NCBI GenBank assembly: GCA_943331145.2
Contig: CALQKL020000048.1
Span: forward strand, 1-11,833
Direction of reading: 5' to 3'
DNA from: Chitinophaga pinensis
GTDB taxonomy: Bacteria; Bacteroidota; Bacteroidia; Chitinophagales; Chitinophagaceae
Length of the DNA: 11,833 nt
The notes under the pieces were generated by a model. The model saw only the letters and a list, made by a program, of their open reading frames with translations, ran no database searches and was not told the DNA's origin. Of the stretch, positions 1 through 7,117 are shown in pieces. Position 1 is the stretch's first letter; each line of letters starts with the position of its first letter. A program made the position numbers and the translations under genes.

Positions 1-13
1 AATATGTTTATTT

Positions 14-81
14 TTTGTGGTTTGTGGTTGGAACATTCAACTATCATGTATCTATTCTAGCATCCAACATCCCACATCAAA
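14..81. repeat. Short runs with 7-bp period
   Basis: Two TTTGTGG units lie at 14-20 and 21-27, followed by TTGG. Further on, CATCCAA, CATCCCA and CATCAAA sit in register at 61-81. Both runs share the 7-bp period of the larger array at 113-154. The G-rich first run is roughly complementary to the CAAACAA array, so weak pairing across the spacer is possible. No coding function is apparent. This stretch lies downstream of the superoxide dismutase gene, which is read on the minus strand. Confidence 0.5.
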
Positions 82-112
82 TAGTATCTTTCATCCTTAA
101 ATTTCACAACAC

Positions 113-154
113 CAAACAACAAACGCCAAACAACAAACAACAAACTACAAACAA
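113..154. repeat. Tandem array, six 7-bp CAAACAA units
   Basis: Six contiguous heptamers are readable: CAAACAA, CAAACGC, CAAACAA, CAAACAA, CAAACTA, CAAACAA. The array ends three bases short of the superoxide dismutase stop codon and would form the start of that gene's 3' untranslated region, as TTGTTTG units in the mRNA. An open frame crosses it on the plus strand, but its low-complexity product and its overlap with the sod 3' end argue against a gene. Confidence 0.8.
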
Positions 155-157
155 CCT

Positions 158-763
158 TTACATCCCCGCCATCATCCTCTCCTCTACAACCGCCCAGTTT
201 ACTACATTCCAAAATGCGCTTAAATAATCAGCACGTTTGTTTTGGTATTTTAAATAATAAGCATGTTCCCATACATCAGCACCTAAAATTGGCGTGCCTT
301 TTACATCTGCCACATCCATCAAAGGATTATCTTGATTTGGCGTAGAACAAATTTCTAATTTTCCGTCTTTTACAATCAACCAAGCCCAACCACTTCCAAA
401 ACGAGTCATACCCGCTGCATTGAATTTTTCTTTAAACGCATCAAATGATCCAAAAGCTGCATCAATAGCTTCTGCTAATTTACCAGAAGGTGCACCGCCC
501 GCATTTGGCGCCATACTAGCCCAAAAGAAAGTATGGTTCCAATGTCCGCCACCATTATTTCTAACCGCAGCACTTATAGTTCCAGCATGAGCTACAATTT
601 CTTCAATAGATTTTGATTCGTGCTCTGTTCCTGCTAATGCTTTATTTAAATTATCTACGTAAGCTTGATGGTGTTTGCCATGATGAATTTGCATGGTTTG
701 AACATCAATATGTGGTTCTAATGCTTCGTATGCGTAAGGTAAAGGTGCTAATGTAAATGACAT
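158..763 (-). CDS. sodA: Superoxide dismutase, manganese type
   Basis: This 201-residue enzyme converts superoxide to oxygen and hydrogen peroxide in the cytoplasm; no signal peptide is present. The N-terminal helical-hairpin motif IHHGKHHQAYV gives metal ligand His27. NHTFFW gives His77, and DVWEHAYY gives Asp163 and His167. The GGGHWNH segment and Gln144 in TPNQDNP resemble manganese enzymes more than iron enzymes, in which the active-site Gln comes from the earlier position. Cambialistic activity cannot be excluded. Length is normal for the family and the ATG is well placed after a promoter-like TAACTTTG at 798-805. The gene appears monocistronic: tadA ends about 150 bp upstream in the same direction. 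The hydrogen peroxide made could feed the peroxidase encoded at 1413-2075, but that link is inferred from proximity only. Confidence 0.95.
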   Translation of the reverse strand: MSFTLAPLPYAYEALEPHIDVQTMQIHHGKHHQAYVDNLNKALAGTEHESKSIEEIVAHAGTISAAVRNNGGGHWNHTFFWASMAPNAGGAPSGKLAEAIDAAFGSFDAFKEKFNAAGMTRFGSGWAWLIVKDGKLEICSTPNQDNPLMDVADVKGTPILGADVWEHAYYLKYQNKRADYLSAFWNVVNWAVVEERMMAGM

Positions 764-797
764 ATTTTTAGATTTTTAAGTTATAAAATTTGAGAGC

Positions 798-805
798 CAA
801 AGTTA
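798..805 (-). promoter_or_regulatory. Promoter -7 element of sod
   Basis: The minus strand reads TAACTTTG, an exact match to the Bacteroidota TAnnTTTG element, 34 bp before the sod ATG. A TTTG lies upstream at 820-823, but the 14-bp gap is shorter than the usual 19-21 bp, so only the -7 element is supported. Confidence 0.45.
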
Positions 806-914
806 AGAATTTCGCGGATCAAATTGTTCTGATTTTCATTTTATATGTAATAATATTAATAGAAAAAAGCTGATTAGACTATGATTGAAATATTTTTTTC
901 AAAATTAAATTTTC

Positions 915-1358
915 TCATCCCCTTAAATTTTGAAAAAATGTTTTCATCAATATACTACAATCGTCTTCTAAAACACCTCCGACAATGTCTGTTTTGGGAT
1001 GAAAAGGATTATTGGCTCCAGTAGATTTTCGATAACTGTTTTTTTCATCGTAAGCACCAAAAACAATCCTGCCAATTTTACTCCAATACAATGCACCACT
1101 ACACATTAAACAAGGCTCAACCGTTACATAAAGTGTTGCATCGGGCAAATATTTGCTGCCTAAATGTTGGAAAGCTGTTGTTAGTGCAAGAATTTCTGCA
1201 TGAGCTGTACAATCATTTAATAGCTCCACTTGGTTATGTCCTTTTGCTATAATTTTATCTTGCATTACAACAATAGCTCCTATCGGTACTTCTTCAATGT
1301 TGAATGCTTTTTCTGCTTCTTGCAAAGCCAACTTCATATAATATTCATCGCTCTTCAT
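915..1358 (-). CDS. tadA: tRNA adenosine(34) deaminase TadA
   Basis: This zinc enzyme deaminates adenosine 34 to inosine in the tRNA-Arg(ACG) anticodon and is normally essential. With the ATG at 1358 it has 147 residues. TAHAEILAL gives zinc ligand His53 and catalytic Glu55, and EPCLMCSGAL gives zinc ligands Cys83 and Cys86. The tail IGRIVFGAYDEKNSYRKS is typical of TadA and separates it from guanine or cytosine deaminases. The frame extends seven codons further to a TTG at 1379, but that TTG lies inside a TACTTTTG promoter match, and MKSDEYYM is the usual kind of N-terminus, so the ATG is preferred. It is divergent from the peroxidase gene, with 54 bp between the two starts. Confidence 0.93.
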   Translation of the reverse strand: MKSDEYYMKLALQEAEKAFNIEEVPIGAIVVMQDKIIAKGHNQVELLNDCTAHAEILALTTAFQHLGSKYLPDATLYVTVEPCLMCSGALYWSKIGRIVFGAYDEKNSYRKSTGANNPFHPKTDIVGGVLEDDCSILMKTFFQNLRG

Positions 1359-1376
1359 TTGTTTACTAACTTTATT

Positions 1377-1384
1377 CAAAAGTA
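1377..1384 (-). promoter_or_regulatory. Promoter -7 element of tadA
   Basis: The minus strand reads TACTTTTG, matching TAnnTTTG, 18 bp before the preferred tadA ATG. A TTG lies 15 bp further upstream, slightly closer than usual. The element overlaps the alternative TTG start, which argues that the TTG is not used. Confidence 0.4.
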
Positions 1385-1412
1385 AGGTATATTATAAATC
1401 AATTTTTCATTT

Positions 1413-2075
1413 ATGAAGTCAATTCTAATTGGCCTTTTAATCATTGTATCTGGAGCAATCATTTACATTGCCATTCCCAAAAAAACAAACAAACATATGA
1501 ATATCAAACAACGTTTTTTAAAAGCTGCTTATCCTTTGGTGATGAAAATGAGCAAAAAAAATCACCTCAACAATATTAAAAATGAAAAGCCAACATCTGA
1601 TTTTTTTAATTTAAAAATCATGTTGAATGATGGCACATCGCTTCCGTTAGATTCATTTAAAGGAAAAAAAACAATGATCGTTAATACCGCTTCTGATTGT
1701 GGATTTACAGGACAGTATGATCAGTTGGAAAAATTATATCAAAAACACAAAGATCATTTAATTATAATTGGGTTTCCATCCAATGAATTTGGAAATCAAG
1801 AAAAAGGTTCTGATGCTTCAATATCCAGCTTTTGTAAAATCAATTACGGCGTTCAATTTCCAATAGCAATAAAAGGAGAGGTTTTAAAAAGTGATACACA
1901 ACAAGAAATATACAAATGGCTAACCGATAAATCTAAAAATGGTTGGAATGATCAGGTTCCAACTTGGAATTTTTGTAAATACCTCATCAATGAACAGGGC
2001 ATATTGGTAGATTTTTTTAACTCAAGTATTGATCCACTTGGTAATGAAGTTGAGGAGGCGTTGGGGAGGGAGTAA
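1413..2075 (+). CDS. Membrane-anchored glutathione peroxidase-family protein
   Basis: This 220-residue thiol peroxidase should reduce hydrogen peroxide or lipid hydroperoxides. Residues 3-21 form one hydrophobic segment, followed by a basic linker (to about 60) and the peroxidase domain at about 62-218. Peroxidatic Cys96 lies in ASDCGFTGQY, Gln129 in FGNQE, and Trp185-Asn186 in WNF, giving the catalytic tetrad. Cys141 in SFCKINYGV matches the resolving cysteine of thioredoxin-dependent members such as yeast Gpx3. The intermediate Cys of FPCNQF is Ser here. It is therefore probably a Cys-type, thioredoxin-linked enzyme rather than a true glutathione user. Typical family members are about 160 residues; the extra length is the anchor and linker. 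Basic residues flank the helix on both sides, so the topology is unclear. The enzyme may face the cytoplasm or the periplasm. Confidence 0.9.
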   Translation: MKSILIGLLIIVSGAIIYIAIPKKTNKHMNIKQRFLKAAYPLVMKMSKKNHLNNIKNEKPTSDFFNLKIMLNDGTSLPLDSFKGKKTMIVNTASDCGFTGQYDQLEKLYQKHKDHLIIIGFPSNEFGNQEKGSDASISSFCKINYGVQFPIAIKGEVLKSDTQQEIYKWLTDKSKNGWNDQVPTWNFCKYLINEQGILVDFFNSSIDPLGNEVEEALGRE

Positions 2076-2099
2076 GGTTTAAATGGCCTCGCTGGTTTG

Positions 2100-2152
2100 A
2101 AAAGTCAGATTGAAAATGAGAGCGAAAGCGAAAATCGAGTATTGACTTTTTT
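2100..2152 (+). terminator. Possible terminator after peroxidase gene
   Basis: AAAAGTCA at 2100-2107 is complementary to TGACTTTT at 2143-2150, which runs on into more T. The 35-nt loop is long for an intrinsic terminator. A second pair, AGAGCGA (2119-2125) and TCGCTCT (2173-2179), could compete with it. Support is weak. Confidence 0.25.
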
Positions 2153-2210
2153 CTTCATTCACATTCTGTTTCTCGCTCTAAACAAAAAAATCGTGTTGTG
2201 TCAAGAAAAG

Positions 2211-2234
2211 GTTTAATAGTTTAATGGTTGGAAG
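2211..2234. repeat. 8-bp period run GTTTAATA/GTTTAATG
   Basis: GTTTAATA, GTTTAATG and the diverged GTTGGAAG are contiguous. This is one of several short-period runs confined to the spacers of this window. No function is apparent. Confidence 0.4.
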
Positions 2235-2284
2235 TATTTTTAAATTTAAGCATTTGGGAAGAAAAAAATAAGGAAGTGGAAGCA

Positions 2285-2313
2285 CCCTTCCCCAACCCTT
2301 CCCTTTCGGGGGA
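2285..2313. repeat. C-rich repeat with small hairpin
   Basis: CCCTTCCC occurs twice (2285-2292 and 2296-2303), followed by TTTC and GGGGGA. The second copy can pair with the G-run. The C-block, AAY, C-block, G-block pattern recurs on the other strand at 8611-8633, next to another gene end. Confidence 0.45.
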
Positions 2314-2322
2314 GTCATCCGT

Positions 2323-2360
2323 AAATGGTAGGGGTTGAAAATATTCAACCCCTACCATTT
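2323..2360. repeat. Perfect 17-bp inverted repeat, 4-nt loop
   Basis: The arms 2323-2339 and 2344-2360 are perfectly complementary over 17 bp and are separated by AATA. The core is TAGGGGTTGAA and its complement. The stem has no T-run immediately after it on either strand, so it is not a standard terminator. It sits in the spacer between the peroxidase gene and the secreted-protein gene, which converge here. A dispersed REP-like palindrome or an mRNA 3'-end stabiliser are the likely readings. Confidence 0.85.
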
Positions 2361-2389
2361 GTTCAAAATGTCAAAACGAAAAACTCTTA

Positions 2390-2434
2390 AAACCTTTTGA
2401 ACCCATTGAACGCATTGAACCTCATGAGCCTTTT
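2390..2434. repeat. Tandem array, five degenerate 9-bp units
   Basis: Five contiguous 9-mers are readable: AAACCTTTT, GAACCCATT, GAACGCATT, GAACCTCAT, GAGCCTTTT. The consensus is close to RAACCYMWT. The minus strand of the array at 8340-8393 is built from the similar unit AAACCTCAT with the same period. Confidence 0.65.
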
Positions 2435-2448
2435 CTTCGGATGGGGAT

Positions 2449-2483
2449 AAAAAAAACCGCCATATTTTTAGATACAGCGGCTT
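2449..2483 (-). terminator. Intrinsic terminator of the T9SS cargo gene
   Basis: On the minus strand AAGCCGCTGTAT pairs with ATATGGCGGTTT, a 12-bp stem with G-U pairs and loop CTAAAA, followed directly by eight T in all. It begins 22 bp after the stop codon of the minus-strand gene at 2505-4550. Confidence 0.8.
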
Positions 2484-2504
2484 GAATTTTCTAAAATGTA
2501 TTGA

Positions 2505-4550
2505 CTATAGTTTTGTAACCTTTTTAATTAACGTTTCTCCACTCAAACGAAGCGTTACTATATAAATTCCTTTGTTTAGATTATTTACATCAACAGGAAT
2601 ATTGTTGCTCCCTGCAATTACATTTTTAGTTTCAGAATACACTTTTCTACCGCTTAAATCTGTGATTATAATTGACGCTTTTTCGGATGCTTCTGCCTCC
2701 AATGAAATATTCATTGTTGAAGTAACCGGATTGGGATTAATCATCATTTCTACAAACCCAAGATTTTTTACATTTCTAACAATACTTAGTTTGTAACTAT
2801 TATCTATATCAACAGATTTTATTCGATAATAATTATTCCCTTTTGCTGGATTAGCATCCATAAAACGATAATTCTGTTTTGAAGCACTATTTCCAATTGC
2901 TTTAACGCTACCTATTGAAACATAATTTATGCCATTGGTGCTACGTTCTATTACAAACTTGCTAAAATTAATTTCATTTGTTGTTGTCCAAGTTAAATTA
3001 TTTGATTTGCCAGCACGAACGGCATCGAAGCTCAACATAGTTACAGGTACTGTTCCTAAATAAGAAATATTGATGTCATCTATTCCAAATATATTACCAA
3101 AATCACTCACTCCTTCAAATCCAATTTGAATGGTTTGTGCATTATATGCAGATAGGTCAACCAATTCATTTTTCCAACCTGGGGTTGCAAATGTGACATC
3201 ATATCTTTGATAACCAGCAATCCTTGTCCATGTAGCACCTCTATCTGTTGACACACACACAAACATGCTATCGTTACTAGCTGCTGCTTCATTGTCATGA
3301 CTCATGTAAAAACTAAGGGTAGAAACAACACTATTTAAAGATGCTGGAGTTGGCAATGTGATGCACTTGCTAAACAATCTACTTGTAAATCCGTAAGAAG
3401 CCGTACCACTATAGCAATCAAATAAATAATAACTGCTTCCTGTTGATCTAGGACTTAATGTACCATAGCTGGTATAGTCTCCTGTTTGCTTTGCCCATAA
3501 ATTTAAACTTCCTGCTATCAATTCTGTATTTGGAAAACTTGTTGGAATCACAGACTCAAAATCTTCAGAAATAGGAAAGCTTGTCAAAACTGTTTCAGTT
3601 GAACTTACACCTGAAGCTACATTATTTAAAGCATTTTGATCACTAGAATAAACTACAGAAGCAGTATCAAAATATTGACCTGGATTATTTAAATCAACTC
3701 CTGTAAAATTAATCACTTCGGATTCTCCAACCAGAATTGAATTAGAATTAGAAACATTTCCAACGAATGTATTTGATCCAGACACTTTTAAATTAACGAC
3801 TACTGCTCCTGCTGGTATTGTACTTAGTCCTTCGTTAGACAAAGAAACTTTAATGGTTTGATTGCTATTGAAACATGATACAGATGGGTTTACAACACTT
3901 ACAACTCTTGCATCTAGATTGTATGTGTGCTTAAATTGAATAGATGGTCTAAATCCAGATGCTGTTAGTGACGGGTTGGAACTCAATGTACCACTGCTAT
4001 TGTATCTTCTTGCAGTAAGTAACGCTGTGTTTGAACTGTTTCCTTGAGTACATCTGAAAGCATATCCAGGATATGCTACGCCATCAGTTCTTTCAACTAA
4101 AATTTGTAGATTTTTTCCCGCAGTTCTTACAAATGGAGTTTGCAAAGTCACTTTGATCATTCCATTTACAGGATTTGCATCTAACGCACCATTATAAACC
4201 AATGTGTAGAGATATCGTTTTGCTAAATATGTTCCTGAAGCAAGAATTTGTGTATCAGAAATATTCCTCATGTATAATTTAAAGTTGGAAATATTTGTGG
4301 GAGAACCTACAGTTTGTACAAAAAAACCGACCTCCTCAATTGCAGAACCAGCAGAAGTGAAATTATTTGTACCAATTTCACTATCTGTATATATTGCTTC
4401 GCTTACATGATATTTGGTGGTGTTTGGAGCTACGCCCGCTGCGCCTACAATATAATTTGGACTGTTTAATGTACTATCAATTTTTATTGTCTGAGCAATT
4501 GTTGATACACAAGCCAACAAAAAAGTAATTGGTAATAAAAAACGCTTCAT
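2505..4550 (-). CDS. Secreted multidomain protein with type IX sorting domain
   Basis: This 681-residue exported protein has an N-terminal signal peptide (MKRFLLPITF..., likely cleaved after IAQ at about residue 20). Residues 21-210 are beta-rich and unassigned. Residues about 212-315 (VSVVNPSVSCFNSNQTIKVS) resemble a CARDB-type beta-sandwich. Residues about 325-498 (ISEDFESVIP to FGIDDINISY) look like a MAM or cleaved-adhesin type jelly roll, and 502-595 (LTWTTTNEINFSKFVIERS) like a fibronectin-III-like domain. Residues 604-681 form a type A T9SS C-terminal domain, with NPNPVTSTMNIS, ITDLSGRKVY and LNKGIYIVTLRLSG ending in KKVTK. It should pass the inner membrane by Sec and the outer membrane by the type IX machinery, then be anchored or released. 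No catalytic motif was recognised, so an adhesin or structural role is more likely than an enzyme. It ends in a clear terminator and appears monocistronic. Confidence 0.88.
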   Translation of the reverse strand: MKRFLLPITFLLACVSTIAQTIKIDSTLNSPNYIVGAAGVAPNTTKYHVSEAIYTDSEIGTNNFTSAGSAIEEVGFFVQTVGSPTNISNFKLYMRNISDTQILASGTYLAKRYLYTLVYNGALDANPVNGMIKVTLQTPFVRTAGKNLQILVERTDGVAYPGYAFRCTQGNSSNTALLTARRYNSSGTLSSNPSLTASGFRPSIQFKHTYNLDARVVSVVNPSVSCFNSNQTIKVSLSNEGLSTIPAGAVVVNLKVSGSNTFVGNVSNSNSILVGESEVINFTGVDLNNPGQYFDTASVVYSSDQNALNNVASGVSSTETVLTSFPISEDFESVIPTSFPNTELIAGSLNLWAKQTGDYTSYGTLSPRSTGSSYYLFDCYSGTASYGFTSRLFSKCITLPTPASLNSVVSTLSFYMSHDNEAAASNDSMFVCVSTDRGATWTRIAGYQRYDVTFATPGWKNELVDLSAYNAQTIQIGFEGVSDFGNIFGIDDINISYLGTVPVTMLSFDAVRAGKSNNLTWTTTNEINFSKFVIERSTNGINYVSIGSVKAIGNSASKQNYRFMDANPAKGNNYYRIKSVDIDNSYKLSIVRNVKNLGFVEMMINPNPVTSTMNISLEAEASEKASIIITDLSGRKVYSETKNVIAGSNNIPVDVNNLNKGIYIVTLRLSGETLIKKVTKL

Positions 4551-4664
4551 GTGTTTGTTTTAATTTTTTAAATATTAGTACGCAATTTAAATTAATTGAA
4601 GGCTATATCCAAAATAAAATATTCACTTAACCAAAACTTAAAAGAAATGTATTAAATTGGCACT

Positions 4665-4672
4665 TACCTTTA
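4665..4672 (+). promoter_or_regulatory. Possible promoter -7 element of kdsB
   Basis: TACCTTTA differs by one base from TAnnTTTG and lies 18 bp before the kdsB ATG. No well-spaced TTTG was seen upstream. Confidence 0.3.
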
Positions 4673-4690
4673 ATTTCACGAGAAAAAAAG

Positions 4691-5419
4691 ATGAAAATAA
4701 TTGCACTTATTCCTGCTAGATATGCCGCAACCCGATTCCCGTTTAAATTGATGCAACAAATTGGCGACAAATCAGTTATTGTGCACACATATCAAAACAC
4801 AGTTGCTACAGGATTATTTGATGAAGTAGCAGTTGTGACAGACAGTGAAATCATTTTCGAAGAAATAACAATGTTTGGCGGTAAAGCAATAATGAGTAAG
4901 CAAGTTCATGAAAGTGGAAGCGATAGAATTGCAGAAGCCATTTTGGACATGGAAGCGGATGTAGTCATTAATGTTCAAGGTGATGAGCCTTTCATTGACG
5001 CTTTATCTTTAAAAAAACTGATTGAAGCTTTTAACGATAATCATGTTCACGTTGCTTCTGTTATGAAAAAATTCACAAACGAAGCAAATATTATAGATGT
5101 GAATTATGTAAAAGTGGTGGTAGATAAAAATAATAAAGCCTTATTTTTTAGCCGAAGTCCAATCCCTTATCATAGAGATAAATCATTGAATGCCATTTAT
5201 TTTGAACATATTGGTGTGTATGCTTTCCGTAAAGAAATGTTGCTTCAATTCACAAAATGGGAAATGACACCTTTAGAGTCTATTGAAAAAATAGAATGTT
5301 TAAGATATCTTGAAAATGGTGTTTCGATTAAAATGGTTTTAACCGAACATACCGGTGTAAAAATTGATGTGCCCGAAGATTTGGCAAAAGCACAAGCTTA
5401 TTATGATCAGCAAAACTAG
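4691..5419 (+). CDS. kdsB: 3-deoxy-manno-octulosonate cytidylyltransferase
   Basis: KdsB couples CTP and Kdo to give CMP-Kdo and pyrophosphate, activating Kdo for the lipopolysaccharide inner core in the cytoplasm. The 242-residue length is normal. The nucleotide-binding N-terminus is IPARYAATRFPFKLM (residues 7-21), with Arg10 and Lys19 conserved. HESGSDRIAEA follows at about 73-83. VQGDEPF supplies the metal-binding Asp98. LFFSRSPIPY (151-160) and HIGVYAFR (173-180) shape the Kdo site, and KIDVPEDL (224-231) supplies the second metal ligand Asp226. The Phe18 position, usually Gly or Ala, is slightly unusual. The gene stands alone on the plus strand and converges on the reductase gene with 8 bp between the stop codons. 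Confidence 0.95.
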   Translation: MKIIALIPARYAATRFPFKLMQQIGDKSVIVHTYQNTVATGLFDEVAVVTDSEIIFEEITMFGGKAIMSKQVHESGSDRIAEAILDMEADVVINVQGDEPFIDALSLKKLIEAFNDNHVHVASVMKKFTNEANIIDVNYVKVVVDKNNKALFFSRSPIPYHRDKSLNAIYFEHIGVYAFRKEMLLQFTKWEMTPLESIEKIECLRYLENGVSIKMVLTEHTGVKIDVPEDLAKAQAYYDQQN

Positions 5420-5427
5420 AATGGTTT

Positions 5428-6504
5428 TTACTTCACATCAAAATCAATAAATACCTTTTCTGTGGTAGGATGAGCTTGACAAGTTAAAATAAATCCTTGC
5501 TCAACTTCTTCTTGTTCTAATGCATAGTTTACATCCATGCGTACGTTTCCACTCATCAATTTTGCCCTGCAAGTGCAGCATACCCCGCCTTTACATGCAA
5601 ATGGCAAATCGGCTCCTTGTTGTAATGCTGCATCTAAAATATTTTGACCATTATACGCCAATTGGAAATCAAATGTTCTTCCATCTAATTTAATGGAAAC
5701 AGCACTTTTAGGACCAACATTTTCTGTATCAATATTGGTATTTGAATTTGTGTTTGTTTGCGATACAGGTGCGCCGAAAAGTTCAAAATGAATTTGATTT
5801 TTTTGCATGCCTACATTTTGTAAAAAATCTGATCCGGCAAAAATCATCGCTTCTGGTCCGCATAAATAAGCCGAGGAAAATGATTTATAATCAATCAGTT
5901 TTTTTAAGCCATTCAGTTTGTCTGCATCAATTCTACCATAAAATATTTCGGCATCCATTTTTTCCCTGCTCAAAATATTTATAAGTGTAAACCTTTCAAT
6001 GTATTTGTTTTTTAAATTTTCCAGCTCTTCAAAAAAAGCAATTGAGCTTCTGTTTTTATTGCCATAAATTAAGGTAAACGCGCTTCTAGGTTGTGTAGAT
6101 AAGGTATCTTTTATAATTGAAATAATTGGGGTAATTCCACTACCAGCTGCAATGCCTAAATATTGAGGATGCTGTTCATTAGACTTTGTCGTAAAATTTC
6201 CGGTTGGTGGCATTACGTTTAATATGTCGCCAGTTTTCAAAATATCATTTGCAAATGTTGAAAACAAACCGCCATTTATTTTTTTAATGGCAATTTTTAA
6301 TTTTTGTTCAAATGGTGCAGCACAAATAGAATAGGATCTTCTAATTTCCTCACCATTTATTTCTTGTTTTATGGTAATGTTTTGACCAGCTTTAAATTGA
6401 AATTTTTCTTGTAAATCTTCGGGTAAATCAAATTCAATCGAAATGCAATCTGGGGTTTCTCTAATAATTTCTTTAATGCGAATTGCGTAAAATTGATGTG
6501 CCAT
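5428..6504 (-). CDS. PaaE-like FAD/NAD(P)H and 2Fe-2S reductase
   Basis: This 358-residue cytoplasmic electron-transfer protein passes electrons from NAD(P)H through FAD to a plant-type 2Fe-2S cluster, as PaaE does for the phenylacetyl-CoA epoxidase. The FAD domain (about 1-105) has RSYS at 56-59. The nucleotide domain (about 112-245) has GIAAGSGITP at 117-126 and LCGPEAM at 214-220. After an Asn/Thr-rich linker (250-262) comes the ferredoxin domain, with Cys304, Cys309, Cys312 and Cys342 in a CX4CX2CX29C pattern. It starts one base after the TetR-type stop codon and so is almost surely cotranscribed with that gene. No paaA-D genes follow; kdsB converges instead. The physiological acceptor is therefore unknown. 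It could be an oxygenase, desaturase or hydroxylase encoded elsewhere. The family assignment is firm, the pathway is not, so no symbol is given. Confidence 0.88.
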   Translation of the reverse strand: MAHQFYAIRIKEIIRETPDCISIEFDLPEDLQEKFQFKAGQNITIKQEINGEEIRRSYSICAAPFEQKLKIAIKKINGGLFSTFANDILKTGDILNVMPPTGNFTTKSNEQHPQYLGIAAGSGITPIISIIKDTLSTQPRSAFTLIYGNKNRSSIAFFEELENLKNKYIERFTLINILSREKMDAEIFYGRIDADKLNGLKKLIDYKSFSSAYLCGPEAMIFAGSDFLQNVGMQKNQIHFELFGAPVSQTNTNSNTNIDTENVGPKSAVSIKLDGRTFDFQLAYNGQNILDAALQQGADLPFACKGGVCCTCRAKLMSGNVRMDVNYALEQEEVEQGFILTCQAHPTTEKVFIDFDVK

Positions 6505-6505
6505 T

Positions 6506-7096
6506 TTATTTTATTATGCCGGTTAATAATTGCGTTACCATTGTTTTTTCCAACTCCTCGATGTCGATATTTTTTTTATGTTGCTGCCAAAATTCCAAAC
6601 CCCTTACTGCTGATAGTATAGTAAATGCTAAAACTTGTGGATTTAATTTTTTTATTGATTTCTCCGAGATACCTATTTTAATAAGCTCAATCAATTTGTT
6701 TTCATAGAGCTTCCGTTGATTTAAAAAGTTTTTTAAAAAGGGCTCTTGCAAATGTTTCCACTCATGATTGGCTACATATACCATATCATAATCTTCAAGC
6801 ATTTTATGAATGTGAAAACGAATTATTTTCTCTAATTTGATTGTAACACCAATTTCGATTTGCTCTAATTCATTGATTTGATTTATAAAATCATTGGCCA
6901 CTTTGAAGCAAATGATTTGTAATAATTCACTTTTGGAGCCGATGTGATTATACAAACTCGATGCTTCTACCCCAATATCAACTGCCAATTCTCGCATTGA
7001 TGTTGCGGAAAAGCCTTTCTTCCTAAATAGTTTTGCCGAAATTTTAGAAATCGTTTCTTTCTTCGATTCGTTCTTTACAGAAATAATTTTAGACAT
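6506..7096 (-). CDS. TetR/AcrR-family transcriptional regulator
   Basis: This 196-residue protein has the TetR DNA-binding domain at about 15-62: ISKISAKLFRKKGFSATSMR, then a helix-turn-helix ending in ASSLYNHIGSKSELL. The C-terminal half (about 70-196) is helical and divergent, as expected for a ligand-binding and dimer domain. It is the first gene of a two-gene unit with the PaaE-like reductase (one base between them), and most TetR proteins act on their own or adjacent genes. A palindromic AACG-N6-CGTT at 7117-7130, beside its promoter element, is the best operator candidate. By analogy with PaaR-type regulators the ligand could be an acyl-CoA, but nothing in the sequence shows this. Confidence 0.9.
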   Translation of the reverse strand: MSKIISVKNESKKETISKISAKLFRKKGFSATSMRELAVDIGVEASSLYNHIGSKSELLQIICFKVANDFINQINELEQIEIGVTIKLEKIIRFHIHKMLEDYDMVYVANHEWKHLQEPFLKNFLNQRKLYENKLIELIKIGISEKSIKKLNPQVLAFTILSAVRGLEFWQQHKKNIDIEELEKTMVTQLLTGIIK

Positions 7097-7109
7097 TCTA
7101 CGCTTTTTA

Positions 7110-7117
7110 CAAAACTA
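7110..7117 (-). promoter_or_regulatory. Promoter -7 element of tetR-reductase unit
   Basis: The minus strand reads TAGTTTTG, an exact TAnnTTTG match 13 bp before the TetR-type ATG. Confidence 0.45.

Noticed and set aside
113..154. CRISPR-like array
   Set aside because: The units are 7 bp and contiguous with no spacers. The 9-bp arrays at 2390-2434 and 8340-8393 are likewise contiguous.
15..227. Plus-strand 70-codon open frame
   Set aside because: It runs through the CAAACAA array and then antisense to the conserved end of sod. Its product is low complexity.
885..902. TTGAAA/TTTCAA hairpin after tadA as terminator
   Set aside because: The stem is six A/T-rich pairs in a very A/T-rich stretch and lacks a convincing T-run in the right place.
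1359..1379. Seven-codon N-terminal extension of TadA from a TTG
   Set aside because: The TTG is inside a TACTTTTG promoter match, and the ATG at 1358 gives the usual TadA N-terminus.
5742..5984. Plus-strand open frame inside the reductase gene
   Set aside because: It is antisense to a well-conserved PaaE-type protein and has no recognisable domain.
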